From SAR202 cluster bacterium (GTDB lineage: Bacteria > Chloroflexota > Dehalococcoidia > Lucifugimonadales > UBA3495), in contig JABMNL010000037.1 of NCBI GenBank assembly GCA_013204585.1, forward strand, positions 44,409 to 108,408: a DNA stretch of 64,000 bases, written 5' to 3'. Numbering within the stretch: the stretch's first letter is position 1; every line of letters starts with the position of its first letter. The notes under the pieces are model-generated. The model had not been told where the DNA came from. It ran no database searches and was given only the letters and a program-made list of their open reading frames with translations. The position numbers were made by a program, and so were the translations under genes. Shown here piece after piece: positions 35,176 through 43,156 of this stretch.

Positions 35176-35970
35176 ATGGACCTGTCACTAGAAGGAAAAA
35201 TCGCCATCGTAACCGGCGGCAGCAAAGGTATTGGCCGGGCTACTGCACTGGCCCTAGCCCAAGAGGGTGTGGACGTGGCCATCTGCGCCAGGGGCGCAGA
35301 AGACCTTGAAAATGCCGCTACCGAGATTCGGGCCAAGACCGGACGCAAGGTGTTGGCTGTGCAGGCCGACATGAGCAACCCGGAGGACATCAAGAAGTTG
35401 GTCGCCACCACCGTGTCCGAGCTGGGAGGTGTGGACATCTTGGTCAACAATGCCGTGAACTCCACCGCTGCGCCGTTCATGGAACTAACCGACGAAGACT
35501 GGCTAAACCACATCAACGTCAAAGTCATGGGCTACGTGCGCTGCTCCCGTGAAGTCATCCCGCACATGCAAAAACGGGGCGGTGGGAGAATTATTCATAT
35601 CGGCGGCATGGCCGCCCGGTCGGTCAATCGCCTCGCCAACAGCAACGGAGTGACCAATTCGTCCGTCTCCAACATGGCCAAAAATCTTTCCGACCAATTC
35701 GCGTCCGACGGCATTCTGGTCAATTGCATTCATCCCGGCACCACTAGGACCGAACGGCAAGACCGGAGCCTTAAGGCCCGAGCGGAATACGGCAACATTA
35801 GCGTTGAGGAAGCTGAACGCCGCGCCGTTGCCGACATTCCCATTGGCCGCATGGTCGAGTCTCAGGACATCGCCGACCTAATACTGTTCCTGGTATCAAA
35901 CCGCGCCGGGGCCATCACCGGCCAGACCATCGCCGTCGAAGGCGGCGCGGGCCGTGGAATGAACTATTAA
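35176..35970 (+). CDS. SDR-fold protein lacking the catalytic Tyr and Lys
   Basis: The 264-residue SDR has an intact cofactor site (TGGSKGIG, CARG, DILVNNAV) and an intact C-terminal IHPGTTRTE and GQTIAVEGGAGRG. Aligned to the usual YxxxK-x7-N-x-x-K helix, the segment reads NGVTN at 157-161, so Tyr becomes Asn157 and Lys becomes Asn161. The Ser of the triad falls at IGGMAA, where Gly stands. It can bind NAD(P) but should not do classical SDR chemistry. RBS GGAGG lies 9 bases upstream. It is a single gene with its own terminator. Confidence 0.88.
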   Translation: MDLSLEGKIAIVTGGSKGIGRATALALAQEGVDVAICARGAEDLENAATEIRAKTGRKVLAVQADMSNPEDIKKLVATTVSELGGVDILVNNAVNSTAAPFMELTDEDWLNHINVKVMGYVRCSREVIPHMQKRGGGRIIHIGGMAARSVNRLANSNGVTNSSVSNMAKNLSDQFASDGILVNCIHPGTTRTERQDRSLKARAEYGNISVEEAERRAVADIPIGRMVESQDIADLILFLVSNRAGAITGQTIAVEGGAGRGMNY

Positions 35971-36032
35971 CCTCCGTATCTGTTAGTGTCGAAGCACATC
36001 AAAGTACCAAAGCTAATTCAGAAAAAACAGAC

Positions 36033-36076
36033 CGGGGTGAGCGTCCAAGAGTTGGTCGGAGCGCCACCCCGTTTTT
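36033..36076 (+). terminator. Intrinsic terminator after the SDR gene
   Basis: CGGGGTG (36033-36039) pairs with CACCCCG (36065-36071), extended by an inner GCG/CGC with one bulge, and TTTTT follows. Confidence 0.85.
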
Positions 36077-36118
36077 GCGCCCAGCGTTTCTCATAGCCAC
36101 GAAACCAAAGGACTCAAC

Positions 36119-37060
36119 TTGAAAATTAAGCTGCCCAGCGGGCTAGGACAGATCCCTCGAGGCCTAAAACTCCAAACCCTAATCTTCTTGGTGCCGCTGT
36201 TGCTCTTGTTCGCCGCTGGCTGCTCTTCTGGCTCGAACGATCCCATTATCTCCAGCGAACTGGAAGCCGGCGGGCCCGAATACTCGGCCGTTATCATTAC
36301 CACCGACCTGGCAGTGGGCTACAACCGCATCTTGTTCGGCATCATCAACCGTGAAGGCATGCCCGTGCCGGGCGCAAGTTCAGAAGTGGCCGCATATTTT
36401 CTGGTTCCCCAGGAAGATGCCAGAGAACTCAAAGAAACGGTGACGGCCCCATTCATCAAGTGGCCCACCGCCGCACAAGGTGTGTTCGCAGCGCCGATTG
36501 ACTTGGACATTCCCGGACTCTACGAACTAGACGTAAATTTCACGTCCAATGACGGCATCCCAATCTTCGCCCAGGCCAATTTCATCATTAAGGAAACGGC
36601 CAGCACTCCAGCCATTGGAGGCGCCGCCCCGACTAGCGTGACGCACACTGCGGCCAAAGCAGACGACATTTCCCACATTACCAGCGCTACCGAGCCCGAC
36701 TTGGACCTATATGAATACTCGATTCACGAGGCATTGCTGCAGGAAAAGCCCTTGGTGATAGTGTTCGCAACTCCCGCTTTTTGCGTCAGTGCCACCTGCG
36801 GACCCCAAGTAGGAGAACTGACCAAGGTAAAAGAAAAACTGGGAGACCAGGCCAACTATATCCACGTGGAAGTCTTCGAGGACCCGCATTTGGCGGACGG
36901 AGAGCGACCGACCGGTGGACTGGTGCCTGCCGTGGGTGAATGGGGCCTGCCCACTGAACCGTGGACGTTCATCGTCGATAGCAAGGGCCTGATTTACGCC
37001 AAGTTCGAGCAGTTCACTACAGCCGAGGAAATTGAAGCGAGACTTCTAGAGATTTTTTAA
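36119..37060 (+). CDS. Thioredoxin-like fold lipoprotein
   Basis: The 313-residue exported lipoprotein has hydrophobic residues 19-33 and a lipobox FAAGC. A beta-sandwich-like middle (about 55-155) is followed by a thioredoxin-like domain from about 195. The active-site region is VIVFATPAFCVSATCGPQV: two Cys separated by four residues, not the CxxC of TlpA/DsbE. This CxxxxC form is seen in some actinobacterial and chloroflexal thioredoxin-like lipoproteins. It ends with the usual cis-Pro-type region EPWTFIVDSKGLIYAKF. The start is TTG with AAAGGA six bases upstream. It converges with a small lipoprotein gene, their stops sharing TTAA. Confidence 0.8.
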   Translation: MKIKLPSGLGQIPRGLKLQTLIFLVPLLLLFAAGCSSGSNDPIISSELEAGGPEYSAVIITTDLAVGYNRILFGIINREGMPVPGASSEVAAYFLVPQEDARELKETVTAPFIKWPTAAQGVFAAPIDLDIPGLYELDVNFTSNDGIPIFAQANFIIKETASTPAIGGAAPTSVTHTAAKADDISHITSATEPDLDLYEYSIHEALLQEKPLVIVFATPAFCVSATCGPQVGELTKVKEKLGDQANYIHVEVFEDPHLADGERPTGGLVPAVGEWGLPTEPWTFIVDSKGLIYAKFEQFTTAEEIEARLLEIF

Positions 37061-37383
37061 CCGCCAGGGCTAGAAGCGTCTCTAACATCAATCGCAATCA
37101 GGCGTCCATCGTCTTCCCGGTAGGTAACTAAGACCCTTTCGCCACCGATTTGGTGCTGCCTCAGATGGGCGGCGCTGGTGCCAACCTGTCCCTCGGAAGC
37201 GAACTCCCAAATCTTGCCGTTGTCGTCCCGCACCTTGAGTAACTCAATCTCTGCCAGATTGCGTTCGACCGCCGCCAGCACCAAACCCGTTACCTGCTTT
37301 TCGCCGTTACCGCCACAAGCCCCAGCAACAAGCAGCAGGACTGCTCCCAAAGCCATGACCAGCGCTAATCGCTTAATCGTCAA
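37057..37383 (-). CDS. Small lipoprotein coupled to an ABC-2 exporter
   Basis: With TTG 37383 as start the protein is 108 residues: a signal peptide (KRLALVMALGAVLLLVAGAC, lipobox AGAC), a short linker, then a single small beta domain (EIELLKVRDDNGKIWEFASEG, RVLVTYREDDGRLIAIDV) that looks OB- or DUF-like. No named family is recognised. The TTG overlaps the permease stop as TTGA, so it is translated with the exporter and may be an extracytoplasmic accessory. Confidence 0.75.
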   Translation of the reverse strand: MTIKRLALVMALGAVLLLVAGACGGNGEKQVTGLVLAAVERNLAEIELLKVRDDNGKIWEFASEGQVGTSAAHLRQHQIGGERVLVTYREDDGRLIAIDVRDASSPGG

Positions 37384-38468
37384 CCGAACTTGAATACCTT
37401 GATGGCAGCAAGCCCGGTGACAAGTATCCAGCCCCCTAAGGCCGCCAAATAGGGCCAGGTGTCCCAAATGGGCACACTGTCGATTGCGACTTCGCGCAGG
37501 GCCGTCAACATGGGCGTCAGCGGTAAGGCCAGGGAAAGCTGGGGCAGCAGCCAGGGCAAGGACGCGGTTGAGAAAAAGGTTCCCGCCAAAAACATCATCG
37601 GCAGGGCAACGGCATTACCCATGCCCGAAGCTGCCGCCGGACTCTTGGCCCAAGCCGACAGTATGAATCCAATATTCAAGAACACGATGCTGCCCAAGGC
37701 CGTGATAGCAAAGACCCACAGGATGTTTCCGTGGACGTGCCCGCCAAAGCCAAAGACCCCCACTGCCAGGATGATGGCCGCCTGCACCATGGCTAAAATC
37801 ACGTGGGCGGCAATCTCACCGGCAAAATATTTCCAGATGGGCAGTGGCGTAACCAGAAGCCGTTTCAAGATGGACTGGTTGCGATAGGTGCTGATACGGA
37901 CTGCGATGGAAATTATGGAGTTGGTCATAATCCCCAGTCCCAGCAACCCCAGCAAGACATTGTCGAAATAATCGACTTCTGGAACACTAATTACGTCCGA
38001 AGTCAGCAACTCGGACGGCACAATGGGGCCGCCATCAGATTGAATTTCTGACACCAGGTTGCGCACCGCGCCGTCGACCAATTGATTCCGGTCTGGGTCG
38101 CGGGTGCTATAAACCAATGTCACCGGCGCCGGAGCCCCGGTTTGGGCTTGCCCTGCTGGGTCGTCGAACATCGCCGGAATGATTATCAGGTAGCCCAGGT
38201 CGCCATCGGCCACCTTATTCCATGCTTCGTCCGGGGAAATGTCGATGTACTCAATCTCCAGGAACGCTATCCCTTCCAACCGCTCCCGAAGTAATTCGGA
38301 CCTCGGGCCACCAGACTGGTCTATGACAACTACGTCGGCAGCGCCCACTCCGTTAAAGTCGAACAGGCCGAACACCACCACCAAGAGCAGGGGGAAGAAT
38401 AGAGCCCAAAATATGCCTTGTCGGTTGCGCGACATCATCTTGAGGTTCGCCAGTGTCAGTGCAATCAA
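37380..38468 (-). CDS. ABC-2 type transporter permease
   Basis: The 362-residue protein starts with a TM (about 20-38), has an extracytoplasmic domain (about 40-170), and ends in a cluster of five TMs (about 175-360), the typical layout of ABC-2 permeases of the NodJ/YhhJ kind. The IWKYFAGEIAAHVILA coupling region follows the RNQSILKRLLVTPLP cytosolic segment. It starts with TTG two bases after the ATPase stop. Likely an exporter of a drug, lipid or polymer; substrate unknown. Confidence 0.9.
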   Translation of the reverse strand: MIALTLANLKMMSRNRQGIFWALFFPLLLVVVFGLFDFNGVGAADVVVIDQSGGPRSELLRERLEGIAFLEIEYIDISPDEAWNKVADGDLGYLIIIPAMFDDPAGQAQTGAPAPVTLVYSTRDPDRNQLVDGAVRNLVSEIQSDGGPIVPSELLTSDVISVPEVDYFDNVLLGLLGLGIMTNSIISIAVRISTYRNQSILKRLLVTPLPIWKYFAGEIAAHVILAMVQAAIILAVGVFGFGGHVHGNILWVFAITALGSIVFLNIGFILSAWAKSPAAASGMGNAVALPMMFLAGTFFSTASLPWLLPQLSLALPLTPMLTALREVAIDSVPIWDTWPYLAALGGWILVTGLAAIKVFKFG

Positions 38469-38470
38469 GG

Positions 38471-39418
38471 CTAGTCCCGTAGCTCAGTGCCGGTCAGGTC
38501 CAAGAAAACGTCCTCTAAAGTAACCGGGGTAATTTGCAGGTTCTCCAGACCCAGGTTGGCCTTGGCTATCTCATCCAGCATGGTCTGAAGGGCAGAAGGG
38601 CTATTGGTGAGGCGCAGCAAGTAAGTATTCTCCGGCCCCGGCTCCTCGCCCGCTTGTTCTCCAGATTGAATAACCTCGATGCCGCCGTTTAGGGCTTTCA
38701 ACTGGGCCATAGTCATTGGCTTAGTCATGGTCAGCTTTACGGTATAGGTGGCTTCAAGTTGATTAATCAGGTTCTGGGGAGTGTCCAGGGCCAATATCTG
38801 CCCGTGGTCCATGATGGCCAATCGGTTGCAGAGGTTTTCCGCCTCGTCCATATAATGGGTGGTCATTACCACAGTGACCCCGCGCTGGTTGACCTCTTTG
38901 ATCAGACCCCAAAGATTGCGGCGGGCCTGGGGGTCAAGACCGGTGGTGGGCTCGTCTAAAATAACCAGTTCCGGCGCGTTGACCAGACTGGCGGCAACGG
39001 CGAACCGCTGCTGTTGACCACCGGAGAGTTCGCCCATACGGCTGCTGGCCTTATCCGATAGGCCTACCTGTTCGAGCAAAGTTTCCGAGGAGACACGTTT
39101 GGGGTAAAAACTGCCCAACAGGGCCAGTATCTCTTTGAGGTTGAGATAGTCGTAGTAGGCGGATGCCTGGAGTTGGACGCCAATACGGGCTTTTACTTCT
39201 GCCGCATTGGTCTGAACATCCAGTCCCAATACACTGACACGCCCTTCCGTCGGCTTCTGGAGGCTTTCGATAATTTCGAGCGTGGTGGTCTTACCTGCGC
39301 CGTTCGGGCCCAGTATCCCGAAGACTTCACCACGGTCAACACCAAAAGTCACCCCGTCAACCGCGGTGAAAGTGCCGAATCGTTTAACTAGATGTTCAAC
39401 TTGGACAGCGTGCTCCAT
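38471..39418 (-). CDS. ABC transporter ATP-binding protein (ABC-2/DrrA type)
   Basis: The 315-residue ATPase has Walker A GPNGAGKTTT, Q-loop IGVQLQASAYYDYLNL, signature LSGGQQQRFAVAASL, Walker B LVILDEPTTGLD and the H-loop MTTHYMDEA. The C-terminal extension (about 225-315, ending ITPVTLEDVFLDLTG) is typical of DrrA-like exporters. It is the first gene of a three-gene exporter operon. Confidence 0.95.
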   Translation of the reverse strand: MEHAVQVEHLVKRFGTFTAVDGVTFGVDRGEVFGILGPNGAGKTTTLEIIESLQKPTEGRVSVLGLDVQTNAAEVKARIGVQLQASAYYDYLNLKEILALLGSFYPKRVSSETLLEQVGLSDKASSRMGELSGGQQQRFAVAASLVNAPELVILDEPTTGLDPQARRNLWGLIKEVNQRGVTVVMTTHYMDEAENLCNRLAIMDHGQILALDTPQNLINQLEATYTVKLTMTKPMTMAQLKALNGGIEVIQSGEQAGEEPGPENTYLLRLTNSPSALQTMLDEIAKANLGLENLQITPVTLEDVFLDLTGTELRD

Positions 39419-39826
39419 GACAGCTAGGAATCATATCACAGAGTACGCCTAAATCGGGCCGTTTCCACCAAGATGCCGCTATCTCGGACAAGAGTTAACT
39501 TACCTTGTTCAATGGGCAGCGGTTCGTGCCTGGCCACGCACAAGATTCGTTGACATCATCTAGGCCCTATGATAATGTTCGTGACGCGGTGGCAGGCCCA
39601 TTTCCGCCATGTTTAAAAAACGTTTACCAACCCGGCGAACAACGCCGTGGCGATATTTTGAGCCCCGCTAACACACAAGTCCCACCGAAAACGACGCCGG
39701 TCTCTTCTCATAGACCCCCAAACCAGGAACCCCTAAACAAATGAAAAGCAGTAACCGCCTGCTACCACCCCCAAGCGACTTCAGCTCAACCCTAGTCGAT
39801 TCAACCGCATTTACCGAGCCAACCTT
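39419..39826. other. Divergent spacer between the exporter operon and ctaA
   Basis: No convincing gene lies here; a 79-codon plus frame (39505-39744) is low-complexity, Pro-rich and lacks family resemblance. The notable element is the promoter at 39550-39576. The last 100 bases before ctaA are unusually C/A-rich, as an untranslated leader could be. Confidence 0.5.
39550..39576 (+). promoter_or_regulatory. Putative promoter of ctaA-ctaB
   Basis: Consensus TTGACA (39550-39555) and GATAAT (39571-39576) are spaced by 15 bases, about 250 bases before the ctaA start. It resembles the promoter at 41722, which has the same two boxes followed by GT. Confidence 0.45.
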
Positions 39827-40774
39827 ATGGCGCTAGGCAACACCAGCGGATTCCACGCCTGGTTCAGGGGAATATCCGCCTTTACTGTCCTTGCCGCATT
39901 TGCCTTGGTCATCATCGGCGGGATTGTGCGAGTCACCGGGTCGGGCCTGGGATGCCCTGATTGGCCGGGTTGCGACGGCGGCATCTTTCCTCCCTGGGAA
40001 ACCAAAGCCCTAATCGAGTACTCCCACCGGATTACGGCATCGTTCGTGGTCGGTCCGCTGATATTGTTTCTGTTCATCTCCGCCTGGGTGCGGTACCGGC
40101 GAGAGCTGTGGGTATTAATTCCTACAACGTTGGCCTTTGTCTTGGTCATTGCCCAAGCAGCGTTGGGCGGGGCCACGGTGCTTACCGAACTGCCCGGTGC
40201 TACCGTCATGGCCCACTTGGCCGTCGGCGAAGCCTTGGTGGCCTGCCTGGTCGTACTAGCCGTGGTGGCCTACCGAGGCCCACTGCAACTAGAAAAACCC
40301 GATTGGGCGACTGGCAAGACTGGCAAGTTTCCTACCCTGGCGGTAATCGCGGGTGTGGCGGTATTTTTGCTGCTTCTTTCTGGTTCCTACGTAACCATCA
40401 GCGGGTCCACCGGAGCATGTTTCGAGTGGCCTTTATGCCAGGGCGAAATATTCCCAGACCACCGGCTTCAACTCATTCACATGATTCACCGTTACATAGC
40501 TGGCATTGTGGGCCTGTTCGTCTTGTATAGTCTGCATCTCGGATTTAGGGGGAAGACCCAGCCTTCTGAGATACGTGTCTTTTCCATGATTTCCGTGGCG
40601 CTCATCGTCGCGCAAGTTATAGCTGGCGCTTGGGCCGTCCAGTCCGACTTCAGCCAAGAAGCCCGCGCCCTGCACCTGGCCTTGGCAACTGGAGTCTGGA
40701 TTGCCGTCTCTGGACTCGTTGTGCTGATATTCTCCAAGCCCGGTATCAGGTGGAGCGGAATATCCCGTGGCTGA
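39827..40774 (+). CDS. ctaA: Heme A synthase (CtaA/COX15)
   Basis: The 315-residue, eight-TM protein oxidises the C8 methyl of heme O to make heme A for cytochrome oxidase. Heme-ligand histidines are in EYSHRITAS and MAHLAVGEA of the first half and in LIHMIHRY and ALHLALATG of the second. The loop motifs TGSGLGCPDWPGC and STGACFEWPLCQG carry the paired cysteines. It leads ctaA-ctaB, with an 8-base overlap to ctaB. Confidence 0.95.
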   Translation: MALGNTSGFHAWFRGISAFTVLAAFALVIIGGIVRVTGSGLGCPDWPGCDGGIFPPWETKALIEYSHRITASFVVGPLILFLFISAWVRYRRELWVLIPTTLAFVLVIAQAALGGATVLTELPGATVMAHLAVGEALVACLVVLAVVAYRGPLQLEKPDWATGKTGKFPTLAVIAGVAVFLLLLSGSYVTISGSTGACFEWPLCQGEIFPDHRLQLIHMIHRYIAGIVGLFVLYSLHLGFRGKTQPSEIRVFSMISVALIVAQVIAGAWAVQSDFSQEARALHLALATGVWIAVSGLVVLIFSKPGIRWSGISRG

Positions 40775-41684
40775 GCATGTCGAAGCTGGCCTGCCTGCCC
40801 ATGAAAACCACAGCGGTCTCATTGCCTTGGGTAAAGATTACCTAACCCTCACCAAGCCACCGATAATAATTCTCCTGGTCATTACGGCCATTGGCGGAAT
40901 GTTCCTCGCAGCAGAAGGGGTTCCTTCGCTCCGGATCCTCGCCTTGGTCTGCATCGGAGGGGCGCTGGGCGCCGGCGGGGCAAACGCCATCAACCACTTC
41001 CTGGACCAAGACATCGACGCAGTGATGTCCAGAACGGTGAAACGGCCGGTGGCCAGCAATCGCATCTCCCCAATCCACGCTCTAATCTTCGGCATTGCGC
41101 TAAATGTTGGGTCATTCTTAATTCTGACCTACGGGGTCAACCTGCTATCCGCCTGTCTCACTATGTCCGCCACGTTGTTCTACGTCTTGATTTACACCGG
41201 CTGGCTCAAACGCAACACCCCACAAAATATCGTGATTGGGGGTGCAGCCGGTTCCATACCGCCGATGGTCGGCTGGACCGCAGTGACCGGGTCCGTAGAC
41301 CTACCCGCCGTTTACCTATTCACCATCATCTTCTTCTGGACCCCGCCCCACTTTTGGGCACTGGCCCTGATGATTAAAAATGATTACCATGCAGCGGGCA
41401 TACCCATGCTCCCGGTGGTCATGGGAGTAGAGCGGACCGTACAGAACATCTTCACCTACAGCCTGGCGCTGGTAGCCCTAACGTTGGTTTTCGCCACTAC
41501 GGACGCAGTGGGCCTAATCTATTTGGCATCTGCCGCAGTCTTGGGCGCAGTGTTTATCCTGATGGCTTGGAACCTCAAAAGGGACCAGACAACCAAGAAG
41601 GCCAAACATCTGTATCTATACTCGCTGCTCTATTTGGCGCTTTTGTTCGCCGTTATGTTGGCCGACGCCGTATTCCGGTTTTAG
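40767..41684 (+). CDS. ctaB: Protoheme IX farnesyltransferase (heme O synthase)
   Basis: The 305-residue UbiA-family prenyltransferase has nine TMs. The first Asp-rich motif is NAINHFLDQDIDAVMSRTVK, with the second loop YTGWLKRNTPQNIVIGG and AAGSIPPMVGW. It attaches farnesyl to protoheme to give heme O, the substrate of CtaA. The GTG start lies inside the end of ctaA, so the genes are coupled. The oxidase structural genes follow with their own promoter. Confidence 0.95.
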   Translation: MAEHVEAGLPAHENHSGLIALGKDYLTLTKPPIIILLVITAIGGMFLAAEGVPSLRILALVCIGGALGAGGANAINHFLDQDIDAVMSRTVKRPVASNRISPIHALIFGIALNVGSFLILTYGVNLLSACLTMSATLFYVLIYTGWLKRNTPQNIVIGGAAGSIPPMVGWTAVTGSVDLPAVYLFTIIFFWTPPHFWALALMIKNDYHAAGIPMLPVVMGVERTVQNIFTYSLALVALTLVFATTDAVGLIYLASAAVLGAVFILMAWNLKRDQTTKKAKHLYLYSLLYLALLFAVMLADAVFRF

Positions 41685-41721
41685 TAGTGAAAGCAATGGT
41701 CTGGACTGATGCCCTGATACG

Positions 41722-41749
41722 TTGACAGGCGTGCCGGGGCTGTGATAAT
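41722..41749 (+). promoter_or_regulatory. Near-consensus promoter of the ctaCDEF operon
   Basis: TTGACA (41722-41727), a 16-base spacer ending in TGT, and GATAAT (41744-41749) make an extended -10 promoter. The predicted transcript start near 41756 lies after the first in-frame start codons of the ctaC frame (41742-41750), so those cannot be used from this promoter. Confidence 0.7.
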
Positions 41750-41882
41750 GTCCCCGGAGATTAGTGAAAATTCGCACACACTACGCTCAAATGACGATTA
41801 TTCCACGGTCAAAATGGCCTCATTGGAACGATTAGCCGAAAGCGTGGTAGACGAGCTAAATAAAGCTCAGGGGGAGTCACAA

Positions 41883-43082
41883 ATGGGGCTGTTGCCCTTC
41901 CGGCGGACAGGAAACGTTTCCGAGCAGTCCGTCTCGAACACTACCAAGTCCATAGGACGCCGCAGTAGTCTGAAGAACCGTTCGGTTATTTTTGGTCTAT
42001 TGGCGGCCCTTTTCTTGTTTGCCGTCGGTTGCAGCAAAGACGGCATGTCCCCATTTGATCCGATGGGTCCCGTCGCCGCCAAACAACTCGACCTTTTCAA
42101 CGTCCTAATGTGGGTCATGGTCATTGTTTTCGTCCTGGTTGAAGGCGTTCTTCTCTACGCCATCATCCGGTACCGAAAGCGCCCCGGCCAAGCAAAGCCG
42201 CCCCAGACCCATGGCAATACATCACTAGAAATTACCCTGACGATAATCCCGACCATCTTAGTCTTGGGATTAGCCATCTGGTCCGTCTTCACCCTGTTTG
42301 ACCTACAAGACCCGCCTGAAGGGTCTCCAGAAGCCTTGCACGTAAATGTCACCGGCCACCAATGGTGGTTTGAGTTCGAATACCCTGACGCGGGCAACGG
42401 CAAAAAGATTATTACCGCCAATGAGCTGCGGATACCGGTTGACCGCCCCATCACATTGAGCTTGGAATCTGACGACGTGATTCACAGCTTCTGGGTTCCC
42501 AAGCTGGCTGGTAAGCTGGATATGATTCCGACCCACACCAACGAAATGTGGTTCCAGGCCGACTCGGATAAAATTAACGATGACTTGCCCGTAACTCTGT
42601 ACGGACAGTGCGCCGAGTTGTGCGGTCTGTCCCATGCATTGATGAAGTTCCAAGTCACAGTCATGGACCAAGCAGACTTTGATTCTTGGGCAGCAGCCTA
42701 CGGGCCACCGCCCACCATCTCGGCAAGAGCTAAAGCGGGGCAAGCGGTCTTCGCGGCCAATTGCACCCTATGCCATACCATTGACGGCCCCGATGACCCG
42801 GTGCTTTCGGCCAGTCGATTAACCGGTTTCTTAACCGGGGGTGACATCACCCCTGTTCCCGCGCCCAACCTGACTGACCTCAGGACCCGGCATACCTTGG
42901 CAGCGGGTTTGGTTGACCTCTCAGAGACCAACCTTCTCTCATGGTTGCACGACCCCAGTGAGATTAAAGCTAACAACTACATGTCCCAACGGGCCGTGAT
43001 GTACAAAACCGAAACCGGGACGTCTAACCTTACTAACGAAGAAATAGATGCCCTAATTGGGTATCTGCTAGACCTGCAATAG
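41883..43082 (+). CDS. ctaC: caa3-type cytochrome c oxidase subunit II with fused cytochrome c
   Basis: With ATG 41883 (GGGGAG six bases upstream) the protein is 399 residues. It has a lipoprotein signal with lipobox FAVGC (Cys50), two TMs (about 71-95, 117-138), and a CuA domain. CuA ligands are His201, Cys243, Glu245, Cys247, His251 and Met254 (CAELCGLSHALM). A C-terminal class I cytochrome c follows (about 282-399; heme motif CTLCH at 294-298). This is the caa3 architecture, taking electrons from soluble or membrane donors. Upstream in-frame starts at 41742-41748 fall within the promoter. Confidence 0.95.
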   Translation: MGLLPFRRTGNVSEQSVSNTTKSIGRRSSLKNRSVIFGLLAALFLFAVGCSKDGMSPFDPMGPVAAKQLDLFNVLMWVMVIVFVLVEGVLLYAIIRYRKRPGQAKPPQTHGNTSLEITLTIIPTILVLGLAIWSVFTLFDLQDPPEGSPEALHVNVTGHQWWFEFEYPDAGNGKKIITANELRIPVDRPITLSLESDDVIHSFWVPKLAGKLDMIPTHTNEMWFQADSDKINDDLPVTLYGQCAELCGLSHALMKFQVTVMDQADFDSWAAAYGPPPTISARAKAGQAVFAANCTLCHTIDGPDDPVLSASRLTGFLTGGDITPVPAPNLTDLRTRHTLAAGLVDLSETNLLSWLHDPSEIKANNYMSQRAVMYKTETGTSNLTNEEIDALIGYLLDLQ

Positions 43083-43156
43083 AATCGACCAACTAGGAGC
43101 GAACACCGCGGCGTCTGTACCCGACTAATCGGTAAAGAGCCCGGAGAAAGCTAACG

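Noticed and set aside
38472..38500. Segment resembling the 5' end of a tRNA (cccgtagctcagtgccgg)
   Set aside because: It lies inside the coding end of the ABC ATPase gene, and no matching T-arm or acceptor stem follows.
39505..39744. 79-codon plus-strand frame in the spacer before ctaA
   Set aside because: Its start precedes the predicted promoter and the product is Pro/Arg-rich without recognisable structure.
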